Shown: positions 1-9,737 of the stretch, in pieces
Layout of the letters: the number at the start of each line of letters is the position of its first letter
Position numbering within the stretch: position 1 is the stretch's first letter
NCBI GenBank assembly: GCA_033002965.1
Contig: JAURVB010013962.1
Coordinates: forward strand, 62,001 to 126,000
Direction: 5' to 3'
DNA: 64,000 nucleotides
Source of the DNA: Piper betle
Taxonomy: Eukaryota > Streptophyta > Magnoliopsida > Piperales > Piperaceae
Notes under the pieces: generated by a model
Seen by the model: the letters and a program-made list of their open reading frames with translations, nothing else
Database searches by the model: none
Told to the model about the DNA's origin: nothing
Program-made: the position numbers and the translations under genes

Positions 1-385
1 GGGCACAATCCGATGAGCCAAAATCCGCATGATGCATGTAATGAGATACCCTAAAAATCCCAAACCGATACTAAATGCTGCACCGGCCTAGATCTAGGCC
101 TAAAATCCTAGCTAACTCATAAAATCATATGTATATTTCGTGTATACAATGATAACTTATGATCTACTGTATCATAATTGAAACTATCATATATATGTCA
201 AGCATACTCAACCTCCATAACATGCTCTTATGGTCATCCGGGCCTTATGCTCATATTCTTAAAATTGTCCTGGCTCGAGTTCCCTTTAAACGACTAGAGA
301 CTGATCCAAACCGGGCAAACTATAAGTGGGTAAAACCCTTACCCAAAGTTGGGGTTTTACAAATGATAACACAACAGGCGATGCT
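1..385. other. Flank without a recognised gene
   Basis: I see no supported gene in this AT-rich stretch. It leads directly into the decayed pararetroviral reverse transcriptase. The viral similarity begins only near 386, so the upstream movement/coat/protease part of the element is missing or unrecognisable here. Confidence 0.5.
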
Positions 386-1493
386 TGTAACATCCCCAAA
401 TCGTGACTATTTACTTAGCCACATCCAAAATGCTAAATACTTTAGGAAATTTGACCGCAAATCTGGTTTTCATCAAATTAAGATGAGTGAACCTTCAATA
501 CATTAGATTGCAATTATTACTCTACTTGGTCATTATGAATGGCTTGTAATACCTTTTGGATTAAAAAATGCTCCAACAATACTTCAAAGATGAATGGATA
601 ATATTTTCAAGAAATGAAATTCATTTGTCCTTATTTACATTGATGATGTGCTAGTTTTCTTTAATACATTATCAGAACACATATCTTATTTAAGGATTAT
701 CCTTGATGAATTCAAAACTCATGGTCTAGTAATAAGTAAGAAAAAGATGGAATTATTCAAAGATAGGATTAATTTCTTATGCTTTGAACTAGGCAAGAAT
801 TATGTAAAACTACAAGATCATATTGTTAAGAAAGTTCATGAATTTCGTAACAATTACACCGGTAATAAAAAGTGAACTTTCGGATTTCTTGGCATAGTCA
901 ATTATGTTAAGAATTTTATTCCTAATATAGGCGAAATCCTTGGTCTATTATATACTAAGGTTTCACCTAAGTGTACTACTGAATTTAACGAGCAAGATGA
1001 AAACTTAGTTTTAGAGGTTAAGAGATTGATATTAAATCTTGTACCTGTGAGACTACCTTTAGCAAATGAGTATCAAATTATTGAAATAGATGTCTCACAA
1101 GATGGTTGGAGGGCTGTTTTGCTAGTTCGTCCTCATGAATACTCTTCAAAAACTGAAGAAATGCCATGTTGGTATACTTCAGGTAAATTTAAAACTAGAC
1201 AAAATCTAGTTTCAATTTTGAAATGGATATTGTCCTCAAGGCTCTTAAGGTTTTGAAATATTCATTCTTGGATGTAAATTTATGCTAAGAATGGATTGTC
1301 ATGTTTTAAAATATTTCTATAACACTATAAACACTAATAAAATTGGAATACGAAGGTGGATAGAATTCAGAGATTATATAATATCTCAAGCGATTTTAAG
1401 GCTAATATTGAACATATAAAAGCTTCAGATAATATTTTAGCTTATACTCTTTCGAGATATCTTAACAGCAATATTGATTCTGCAGGTAATGGA
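386..1493 (+). pseudogene. Endogenous pararetrovirus reverse transcriptase/RNase H relic
   Basis: Degenerate Caulimoviridae-type polymerase, spread over several frames with stops. Visible in order: the RT start YFRKFDRKSGFHQIKM (near 447-485), FGLKNAPT (near 555-580), the catalytic YIDDVLVF (near 635-662), a thumb/connection stretch ending near 960, and an RNase H region from about 1060 containing SSKTEEMPCWYTSGKF. The style (SGFHQI, YIDDVL, 'TEE..YTSGKF') is that of plant pararetroviruses rather than Ty3/gypsy. Stops after SEPSIH (503-505), at 592-594 and at 873-875, plus frame changes in the RNase H part, show it cannot make a full polymerase. No integrase is visible, as expected for this family. 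The genus is not resolved; a florendovirus-like element is possible. Ty3/gypsy is the alternative, but the second ORF downstream argues against it. Confidence 0.8.
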
Positions 1494-2878
1494 TGAAAAG
1501 ATCCAAGATATTGAGTGGATGCTCAATGAGCTTAAGGCTCAAAATCAAAACTCGAAGGGAGTTGTCTTCAACTTTGAAGACATGAACTTCAATTGACAAG
1601 AAATTGTCACCTCAATGCACTGTCGAATCAGTTCAACGCCCAACCACCTCTGAGTTCATGGCTGAACGTGGTATTCTAACATCTGAAGAAAGGAAGAAGC
1701 AAACTTCTAATTCTGGACTTCAATCAATGCATTCTGGTTTACCAGAAAATTTTATGAATTGGCTTGAAAAGGTTCATACTCATATGTAACTTAGCTAACT
1801 ATTTAGCAGCATCAAGATAAAAAGGAGTCTTCCTCTCTCAAGAAAAACACTAGGAAAATATTACCTAAGTTTAGGATTCGTGATCTGAAAACTAAAGAAT
1901 TATTTCTTGATTTCAAGGAAATGTGTAGGTATGGTGATATCCTTCTTAAGAAGTTTATCCCTTCAAATCTTTCATTTGTTTCAAAATATAACGTACCTAG
2001 TGAGCAGTAATGTTTGCTAGACAGTTTATGTCAAGCCCTTCTGCTTCAAGAGAAAAGCTATGGAATCAGGTGTCTCCAAGCTTTAGCCACATATTTCACT
2101 ATTTCAATGCCCCTCGCTAAAAAGCAATACAAATTCTATGTGATTGTCAAGGGTCATAAAATTGGTTTATTCAATTCTTGGGCCAGATGTTCTCGTTTCC
2201 GTGTCAACTTTCAAAACTCCATTATGGGAAGGTTTTGATATCCTTCATGATGCTTTTGAATTTGCTAGAAAATAATATGGGATTAATTTTTATGTTAGTC
2301 CTTCGATAAAAAATCAACCCCTTCAATATTGCTTGACACCCTTCAATATTGTGTCAGAATTGCATTTCAAAATCAGAGTAGCTTTGTCAACTTAACAAAA
2401 TCAATGAGGTATTACTGAAACAGATTTCCAAGCAAAATGTCAAAATGCCTGTGCAACAAAATCTGTTACGAGATCTCAAGACAGATATTCAAACCCGTCG
2501 CACTCATAATGAGGCATTAAAGCCAACAATTTCTGAGAATGAGGCTCATGATTAAACAACTCATGAATCCAAGAAATTAAGTCCGTTAATGGTTGTGGAT
2601 TTACCCAAAATCCAAAACGATAATACGTAAAACATGATAAGAGAAAAATGCAAAACTAAAATGTCCTGGGTTGATATATGCGAAGCTGAAGAGTTTTCCA
2701 TTCAATATTTTCTTTGCAAAAATCTGGAATATTTCAAGATATTTGTAATACCCATATCAGAAGATGTAGTGGGCACTTCTTCTCCGTGTCAAAAGGACTC
2801 AACATCGGAGATTTTACTCCAACACAAGAGTAAAAAACTGCAAGATCTACCGTTTCATTATGGTAGAAGTAAAAGATG
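1494..2878 (+). pseudogene. Pararetroviral second ORF, transactivator/viroplasmin-like relic
   Basis: Follows the RNase H relic in the same orientation. A coding-like stretch begins near 1494 (MDEKIQDIEWMLNELKAQ), breaks at 1594, and continues in other frames through 1604-1789 and 1990-2238. The segment FYVIVKGHKIGLFNSW (near 2131-2178) followed by an F-x-N...FDILHDAFEFAR pattern has the look of the caulimovirus VI / RNase H1 N-terminal fold found in transactivator-viroplasmin proteins. A last open stretch (2634-2876) contains KMSWVDICEAEE and could be its C-terminal region. Stops and frame shifts make it non-functional. The family call is inference from pattern; the position after the polymerase supports it. 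Confidence 0.5.
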
Positions 2879-2883
2879 AAGGC

Positions 2884-3240
2884 CTGCGTAAGCCTTACGC
2901 AGAGGAATCTCAAGATTTTCGTTTTACCATGGTCAAATTTACCTTGGTAAATTGTAAAAGTAAAACTGTCAACAGTGGCGTGGATGCCACACAGATACGT
3001 TAGCAATACGTCAGATAGGTCCCACAAATGATGTCATTGTCACTTGTGCAGTCAAGGGCAAATATGTAATTTTACTTTTTAAAGGGCAAATGGTTAGTGT
3101 ACGGTCAACTTGTATGCATGAATTATAAGTCTGAGCGTGAAATTATAATTTCGCATGGGTAGCTGCCTACCCAGGTGTCGTGCGTCAATCCTAACCGAAG
3201 TTTCTCTGTAAATAGGGAACTTTGACTGATGTATAGGATA
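2884..3240 (+). promoter_or_regulatory. Possible pararetroviral promoter region with TGACG-like motifs
   Basis: Directly 3' of the viral ORFs. Seen: a 9-bp inverted repeat CTGCGTAAG-C-CTTACGCAG (2884-2902), TACGTCAG (near 3007-3014), TGATGTCA (near 3029-3036) and TGCGTCAA (near 3181-3188), all resembling bZIP/as-1 type half sites. A TATA-like TGTAAATAGGG lies at 3207-3217. Caulimovirid promoters commonly combine as-1 motifs with a TATA box downstream of the last ORF. That this was a viral promoter is inference. Confidence 0.3.
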
Positions 3241-4570
3241 TAGAAAAGAAGTTTAGTAGTTGTAAAAGAGAGTCACGGGGAAATATAACGTCATTACTTG
3301 TAAGCTTTGGCTCTAGTTAGCCAAATATGAATGATATAGTTTTGAGCGCTTCTCCAACCGTCATCTTTCTCTCTGCAAAGGTATGTGTTTATAAATTTCA
3401 TTTTAGCTTTTCTTATATTGCAAATACATTAAATTTAAAGTTCATACTTGTAGTTACGTTTCTTAAGTTTGTAAAATTTCCAAAGTTTTGCTTTATCGAT
3501 TGGTTGTTTTCGTCGGTTTTCTGTGTTAGTAGAGGCCGTCTTGGGAAGAACCCGTATGATAGGCTGTGCCGTGTTTTGGGCCTGAAGAAAGTATTAGCTT
3601 CGTTTATCACCGTGGATTTCTGATTTATAAAATGGTTAAGTCTTGCGGTTGAACTGAAGTAGAGTAATTATAGGTATAAATCAAAAGTTAAACTATTTTG
3701 CAATTAAGAAGAGTCTAAATACTACTTCTGAGAGTTTTGCCTTCAGATGCCCTCGATCCTTTTGGTACCGAGTGCTTCTTGATGGACCATCCCAAATGGA
3801 CGATAGTGCTTCCAGTTCCTAGCCGAAAGGGAAGGTTGGTTGTGGACAAAGCTTTGCGGAAAACTATCCGAATGAGCAAAAAGGATTCATCTTTTGATAG
3901 TTTTACGGTTCAGAATGCAATTTATGAGTAGGCCAGAGTAATCAATGATTTAAAATTGTTGATGGATTTTTAGGGTGTTTAGAACTAAAAAGTTGGTTAT
4001 TGGTATTTGGTTGTCCAAAATCGAATGTTACTATGACCCTAATTTCTGAATTTTATCATTTTATGTATTAGTCTAGTTTATCTTGTGTGCAGCTATTGTT
4101 GGATGACAGACTATTCCGAGTATCTGCTGCTAATATTTCTAAATTTCCCTAACTTTAATCTAAGAAATACTGGATTAGATTATACAAGTTACTAATTAGA
4201 AATCCTGAGCAATAAATGGGCTATATATATATATGTATATATTTTATTACGATTTTTATACAATATTAAATCTATGTTATTTTAAAATATTGTATTTAAA
4301 ATTGGTAATTTTTATCATATTATTAATTATAAATGAAGGGCTTCTTATTGCGTATATTATATAATTCCGGTGGATATTTTCCATACAAAAAATTATTCAC
4401 CGGCCTTAAATCAAGCCTTATTCGAGTAGATATTGAGGATCAAGTGGATATTGAGCATTAAATAACACAATTCTGCCGAGTAATTAGAAATGTGGATGGC
4501 ACAACTTGCTTTTAATGGCTTGATGCATCAACATCTTCCACTACATGAACCAGCAATCTTTATGGTAACC
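3241..4570. other. Non-coding, AT-rich; no recognised gene
   Basis: Contains only short open stretches, such as a 64-codon one at 3737-3931 (+) and a 98-codon one at 3327-3623 (+), neither with a recognisable domain. Short AT microsatellite-like patches occur near 4221-4250. The part nearest 3241 may still belong to the viral leader. Confidence 0.4.
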
Positions 4571-4577
4571 AGGACCA

Positions 4578-4585
4578 TATAAAAG
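4578..4585 (+). promoter_or_regulatory. TATA-like box upstream of SUVH relic 1
   Basis: TATAAAAG in the context ACCATATAAAAGGCC, followed about 100 bp later by a pyrimidine/CA-rich leader (4670-4850) of the kind seen in plant 5' UTRs. It lies ahead of the first SUVH-like coding similarity near 5220. Suggestive only. Confidence 0.3.
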
Positions 4586-5490
4586 GCCTAATCAGGGCAA
4601 AAGGCCCAATAAGGGGCCAAACCCGCTAAATCAATAATATGTACACACAAATCCAACAATTTACATTCTCATATATTGGACAAACACACAAAAAGCATCG
4701 TCTTGCTCAACACTCTTGAGCTCCTCCTCCTTTCCATGCAACAACACCCACCAACAACCATTAATTCATCTTCCGATTTCAGGTCACTCTCCTCCCTCAA
4801 TCTCTCCATCATATTATCACATCTACTCATCTTCACATCCTGCAATCTTTTTTCCGATTTTTTCATACATTTTACGCCCCGTTCTGTGCTAACTTTTGTT
4901 GTCCCGGATGTTACAGTGATAGACAACTAGTGGTCAGACTATGTGAACCATTCCCTAATTGGTAAAGTAAAGGGCAGTTTTTTTCTGCTCTTGTTTTGAA
5001 TATTTTGGGGTAGAAAATGGATCCCAACAATGAATGTTTGTGTTGTTGGTTTTTGGTGTGGGAAAAAATGGATCCAAGAATCAGTGTTTTGCTTGTGTTG
5101 TTGTGTTTGGTATAGAAAAACCGGTTACGATATTCAGTGTCTGTGTTGCTGTTTTCGGTTTTGGTATGCTGGGAGATGGGAGAGGAGAAGGGCAATGGCT
5201 CCGATAAGGGCGAGGTGAAGTGGAAAACTCGGTTTTTTCAGCTTCTCGGCGATGGCCGGAGTTCTGCGGGAGGATCGTGGGTAGTCTGAGCAGGGACGAA
5301 TGCCTACGGCAGCTTGATGGGGAGAGGAAGAGCGTGGATGGAGCAAAAAGGGGTGAACAAGTCCCGCAGCTTGATGGGTATAGCAGAGCGTTGATGGGAA
5401 GAGGAAGAGTGTGGAGGTGGATGGAGCTACATGGGATGATTGCCGCCAGCGGCCTGACGGGATAGGAGGAGTGTTGTGGGAAGAGGAGCA

Positions 5491-5815
5491 TGTAGATGGA
5501 GCAACATGGGAGAAGTGCCTCCAGCAGCTTGATGGAACGAGGAAGAGTGTGGATGTTCAGAGGAAGAGTGTACATGTAGATGGAGCAACATGGGAGAAGT
5601 GACTCCAGCAGCTTGGTGGAACGAGGAAGAGTGTGGATGTTCAGAGGAAGAGTGTACATGTAGATGGAGCAACATGGGATAAATGCCTCCAGCAGCTTCA
5701 CGGTAAGGGTAAGAATGTGGATGTTCGGAGGAAGAGTGTACATGTAGATGGAGTAAATGGGATAAATGCCTCCGACAGCTTGATAGCAAGGATAAAAGTG
5801 TAGACGGAGCAAAAG
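5491..5815 (+). repeat. 84-bp tandem repeat in SUVH relic 1
   Basis: Nearly four units, starting at 5491, 5575, 5659 and 5743. The 84-bp period is 28 codons, so expansion kept the frame. Units contain VDGATWEKCLQQLDG and RKSVDVQRKSVH in the sense frame. The last unit is shorter and more diverged. The antisense strand is also open over this span, but that appears to be a shadow of the repeat. Confidence 0.85.
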
Positions 5816-6216
5816 GGGATTGCGAAGATGATTGCAGAAAAAGGTAGAAGGGTCACGTGGGCAAAAGATGAAGCTTTCAATGAAGAAGGATGGGGGTGTA
5901 AGCAAGCATGAGCAGCTTGATGGCAGGGTGATGGATGGGAGTGGTGGGGTGGTTTCCAGTAAGTTGCCGATGAGGACTGTGTCTGCTGTCCGGGAATGGC
6001 CGATGCATTGTGGACCGAATGCGGCGCTCATGGGTAGGGAGCAATGCCTCCGATATCTAGCTGAGAAGAAGAAAAAGAAAGCTGCTGCGTTGCTGAGTGA
6101 TAGACAAGGTATTGATGGTGGTGGTGCCGTACCTAGTCATGGGTCATCTGATCAGCAAAAGCCAAAACCTTTGGTCCCAGGTGAAGTTGTTGATGAGAAT
6201 GAGGGGGAACATGGAT

Positions 6217-7151
6217 GGTGTTGAGATATTTTCTAAGAGGTACAACAAATTCGATGAGAATTTATGAAATACTTGAAGAGACTTATTAGTGATGATTCTA
6301 ATGCTCAAGAAATAGTATTTAGAGTTGGCTCTTTATTTCTAAGTGGTATTCATATCTCTAGTCTATAAATATGTGATTAGAGGTATGTATTCGGTGTGCT
6401 TTCCTTTTGGGGAAGTTCAATGGAGTGTTCTCCTTTAGGGGAGACTTGAGGGATTATAGATCTAGACAGGGTTACTATTGGTAGTGCATGTGGGAGAAGA
6501 AAGACAGGGTTACTATTGGTAGTACATGTGGGAGAAGAAAGTGAAACTGTTTGTTGTGAAGTGAAGATATTACTTCGGGTTCTTCGACAAGATCAACAGT
6601 GGTTAATTTCTTTTCTTTCTCTACCTTTGTTTGTGGATTGTAATTGGGAGTAGTGTTACTATTTTGGGTGGAGTTTTTCACATTTAGGTAGAGTTTCTAG
6701 TTTTATTGGGGTGAAGTTTTTCACACTTTAGTAGAATGTTCTACATGTATTGGGTGGAGTTTTTCCACATAACGGGGAGTGGTTTCACTCATAATGGGAG
6801 AGATTGGAGAAGTTTTTCATCATCTCAAGTTGAAGTGGGGTGTAATCCAGGGTGTGAGATTGATCCATTTTTTCATTTGAGGTGTATGATATTTTTCTCA
6901 ATTTCTTAAGAATTGTATCTTTTAGATCTTGTTATTGATCTGATTTAAGTTAGCAGAGTTTTCTCAAATTTTATTTCGATACTTAATTGTAAGAGATTTC
7001 TTAATTAAAGTTGATCGAGTAGGTTGGTTTTCTTTTCTCTAAATTGGGAAGAAAGTTTCCATCTATTTTTATTTTGGGTGTCTCCTATTCATTTCATCGA
7101 GTAGGGGAAATATTTTCTAACTTATTTTCGCTGGAGTGTATTTTTCCCAAC
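6217..7151 (+). mobile_element. Probable solo LTR inside SUVH relic 1
   Basis: Non-coding block running from TGTTGAGATATTTTC to TTTTTCCCAACA, i.e. TG...CA ends with TGTTG/CAACA inverted termini as in many plant LTRs. It separates SUVH N-terminal coding similarity (ending GEHGW) from later relic sequence. It contains a 38-bp direct duplication (copies from 6464 and 6502) and repeated GGGTGGAGTTTTTC-like phrases. I could not find a clean target-site duplication, so exact ends are uncertain. Confidence 0.4.
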
Positions 7152-9148
7152 ATATATGGAAGCAAGCACAAGCAGGGGAAGTTCGTGGGCAAGTTGACGC
7201 TAGAGCAGTCGATGACACGAAGCAATGTCGATTTCAGAAGGGCAGTGACTTGGGATCCGGTGAAAGGAAACGGTCTCCGAAAAAGGGCCATGTTCTAGAG
7301 CGTTATTAACTTTGGAAGAACCTGTTAATTGCTTGGATAGAGTTTTGGGAGTGGAAGTGAAAAAGGAGTATCAAAAGCTCATAGAAGTCAATAAACAAAC
7401 ACACAGGTTCACACCATCAAGCAGGTGGGTCAGTTTGTACTGAACTAAGTGCCAAATTGCATTTAGGGACTGGCAAACAGTTTGAGTTGCCTGGAGTAAT
7501 ACGAGTCTTCCCTGTATACAAAGATAAGACTTAAGTTGAAACCTACAGATTTGTGGAGTCCAGCGACACCAAATGTGAAACGTATATCTTGCTCTGCCAT
7601 GGTGAAGTAAAAACCAATAAGGTTTGAAAATGGTTATCATGAAACCAAGTGTCCTCCTGATGAGGGGTGTAGTGACCTGGTCTTAACAAAGTTTTCACCT
7701 GGCGAAGGTGAAGCAGATGTCAAGGAAGGAGATAATGTTTTAGTTGAATCTGTTGCGCTGGTTGTCAGGCACCGTAAGAAGATCAGGGATGCACTGCGCT
7801 TGTTTCACTTGGTCTGCAGGAAGTGTTCGCAAGAAGCTGAAACCAAAGTTATACGTGGCCGTAACAAGGATGATCTAAGAGACCACGAAGTTTTTCGTCA
7901 GACTGGTAGATTAATTAACGAACCAACCTTACGAGTAGTTCCTGGTGTTGAAGTTGGTGATGAGTTCCAGTACAGGGTAGAACTTTGCATCATTGGTTTC
8001 CACTGCCAAATTATGCCTGGTATAGACTACTTGCGAGGAAGCAGGACTCTAGCCACAAGTATTGTGTCGGCTGGTGTATATGACGATCAAATTGATGATT
8101 CAGATGTCATGATATATACGGGTGAAGGTGGGCGTCCCACACAACACAAAGCTGAAGTAGAGAAATAAAAGCTAACAAAAGGAAATTTTGCGTTGATTAA
8201 CAACATTTGTGCTAGAGCACCCGTGAGAGTGATTGGCTGGATCAGGGAGACCCAGAAAAAAAGGTAAAAACAAACAGTTGTTACCACATACACATATACT
8301 ACGGGCTCTATCTGGTGGACCAGTACTGGATGGAGAAAGGACGATATGGGTTTTTGGAGTTCAAGTTTCATCTGCGAAGAATTGAAGGTTAGCCGAATTT
8401 GGCCGTCAGAGAAATTCAAAAAGTGAAAAAGCTCAATGTAAGAGAAGGCATTTGCGGGGATGACATTTCCAAAGGAGAAGTGGAAATGCCAATATGTGCA
8501 GTGAATACCATCGACAATGAGAAGCCAGCTACATTTACTTATGTGGCCAGAATGAAATATCATCAGGATCCTACATTGTACAAGTTAAGGCCACCACAGG
8601 CCTGCAACTGTACCCAAGGGTGTTTTGATTCCGACAAGTGTTCATGAGCTGTGAAGAATGGTGGGGAGTTCCCCTACAATTACGACGGAGCAATTGTATA
8701 CCCTAAATCTGTGGTTTACGAGTGTGGACCTTCTTGCAGGTGCCCCCCATCTTGCTACAACAGAGTCACGCCACCCAAAGTGGCATCAAGCTTACGTTGG
8801 AGCTTTTCAAGACTGAAAAGAGAGGGTGGGGTGTGTGGTCATTGTCTTCAATACCACCTGGTACTTTCATCTGTGAATATGTACGAGTGATGCTTCAAGA
8901 AAGTGAAGCCGAACTCAGAGTGGGGAGTGATGAATACCTGTTGATATTGGGCATAGCCACAACGCCGGTTTGATCTTCAAGATGAACTAATATCTACTTA
9001 TGCTCCTAACCTGCGACGTAGTTTTGTGAGTGAAGTGGAGCATGGAGGATTCACCATTGATGCTGCTTTCTAAGGGAATGCGGGTAGATTCATTAACCAC
9101 AGTTGCACACCCAATCTATATGCCCAGGATGTTCCTTATGATCATAGT

Positions 9149-9688
9149 TGTTGGGTTATCCGTCCCCCATAAATACATAAAATAATAACCTTAATTTGGT
9201 AAAAAACTAATACTTTTTAGAAAACGCGTTTCACTTAGTGAGAGAGATAAAAAGCCACATACGCTTCTCTTCTTTAGTATGGAGAAAAAGGCGGCGAAAA
9301 GAGAACGAAAAAATTTCGTGGATTGAAGAAATGTGAATATTTTGTTAAGATTCAATTACGATCGTTAATGGTAACTTTTAATCGGTGATATTTTTTTGTT
9401 ATTCTCTTTATTTGTGATTAATACTAATTGTATAGAAATTATAATAAATTGGTATTGGGGAGTTTATTCTCCCGTGGATATTTTTTGTATCAAGTTGTGA
9501 TATAGTGAATTTGATCTGGTCGTCTGCCATGTGGTTTTTTTCCAGACTTGGGGTTCTCCACGTAAAATTAGTTTTGTCCATATTAGAAGGTATTTCTTTT
9601 CAGGTTAAATTGGTATGTCTATTTTGATTGGTACTTCTCATCCATTATATGTTGAAATAAAAAATTAAGTGTTTGGTTAATCTCAACA
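9149..9688 (+). repeat. copia-1 5' LTR
   Basis: 540 bp from TGTTGGGTTATCC to TTAATCTCAACA, with TGTTG/CAACA inverted termini. It is aligned by eye to the 3' copy at 13654. Confidence 0.8.
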
Positions 9689-9690
9689 AG

Positions 9691-9703
9691 TGGTATCAGA
9701 GCC
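9691..9703 (+). other. Primer-binding site of copia-1
   Basis: TGGTATCAGAGCC two bases after the 5' LTR, the usual complement of the 3' end of plant initiator tRNA-Met. Confidence 0.85.
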
Positions 9704-9737
9704 TAGTTGGTGTATTTGTAATTTATATTTTAACAAG

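Larger units (their letters stand above)
5190..9148 (+). pseudogene. SUVH5/6-type H3K9 methyltransferase, relic 1
   Basis: SUVH proteins bind methylated DNA through an SRA (YDG) domain and methylate histone H3 lysine 9 through pre-SET/SET/post-SET domains. Seen in order: an N-terminal box RRWPEFCGR...LSRDECLRQLDG (near 5245-5318) and its relative SAVREWPMHCGPNAAL (5981-6028); an SRA domain (about 7790-8390) with GVEVGDEFQYRVEL, GIDYLRG and IYTGEGGRP; pre-SET with CNCTQGCFDSDKC and ECGPSCRCPPSCYNRV (8600-8768); SET with KRGWGVWSL, FICEYV and RFINHSCTPNLYAQDV (8815-9134). Breaks: frame changes across the N-terminus, a stop near 8166, TGA in place of a pre-SET cysteine (8645-8647), a frameshift near 8770, TAA at 9071-9073, then copia-1 insertion inside SET at 9149; the post-SET end is not found after it. 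A probable solo LTR (6217-7151) splits the N-terminal part. Non-functional as written; the family call is firm. Confidence 0.88.

Noticed and set aside
5081..6031. A 316-codon open frame on the minus strand
   Set aside because: It lies opposite the SUVH relic 1 N-terminus. Its apparent repeats (CCSIYMYTLPLNIHTL) mirror the 84-bp sense-strand repeat, and it has no recognisable domain.
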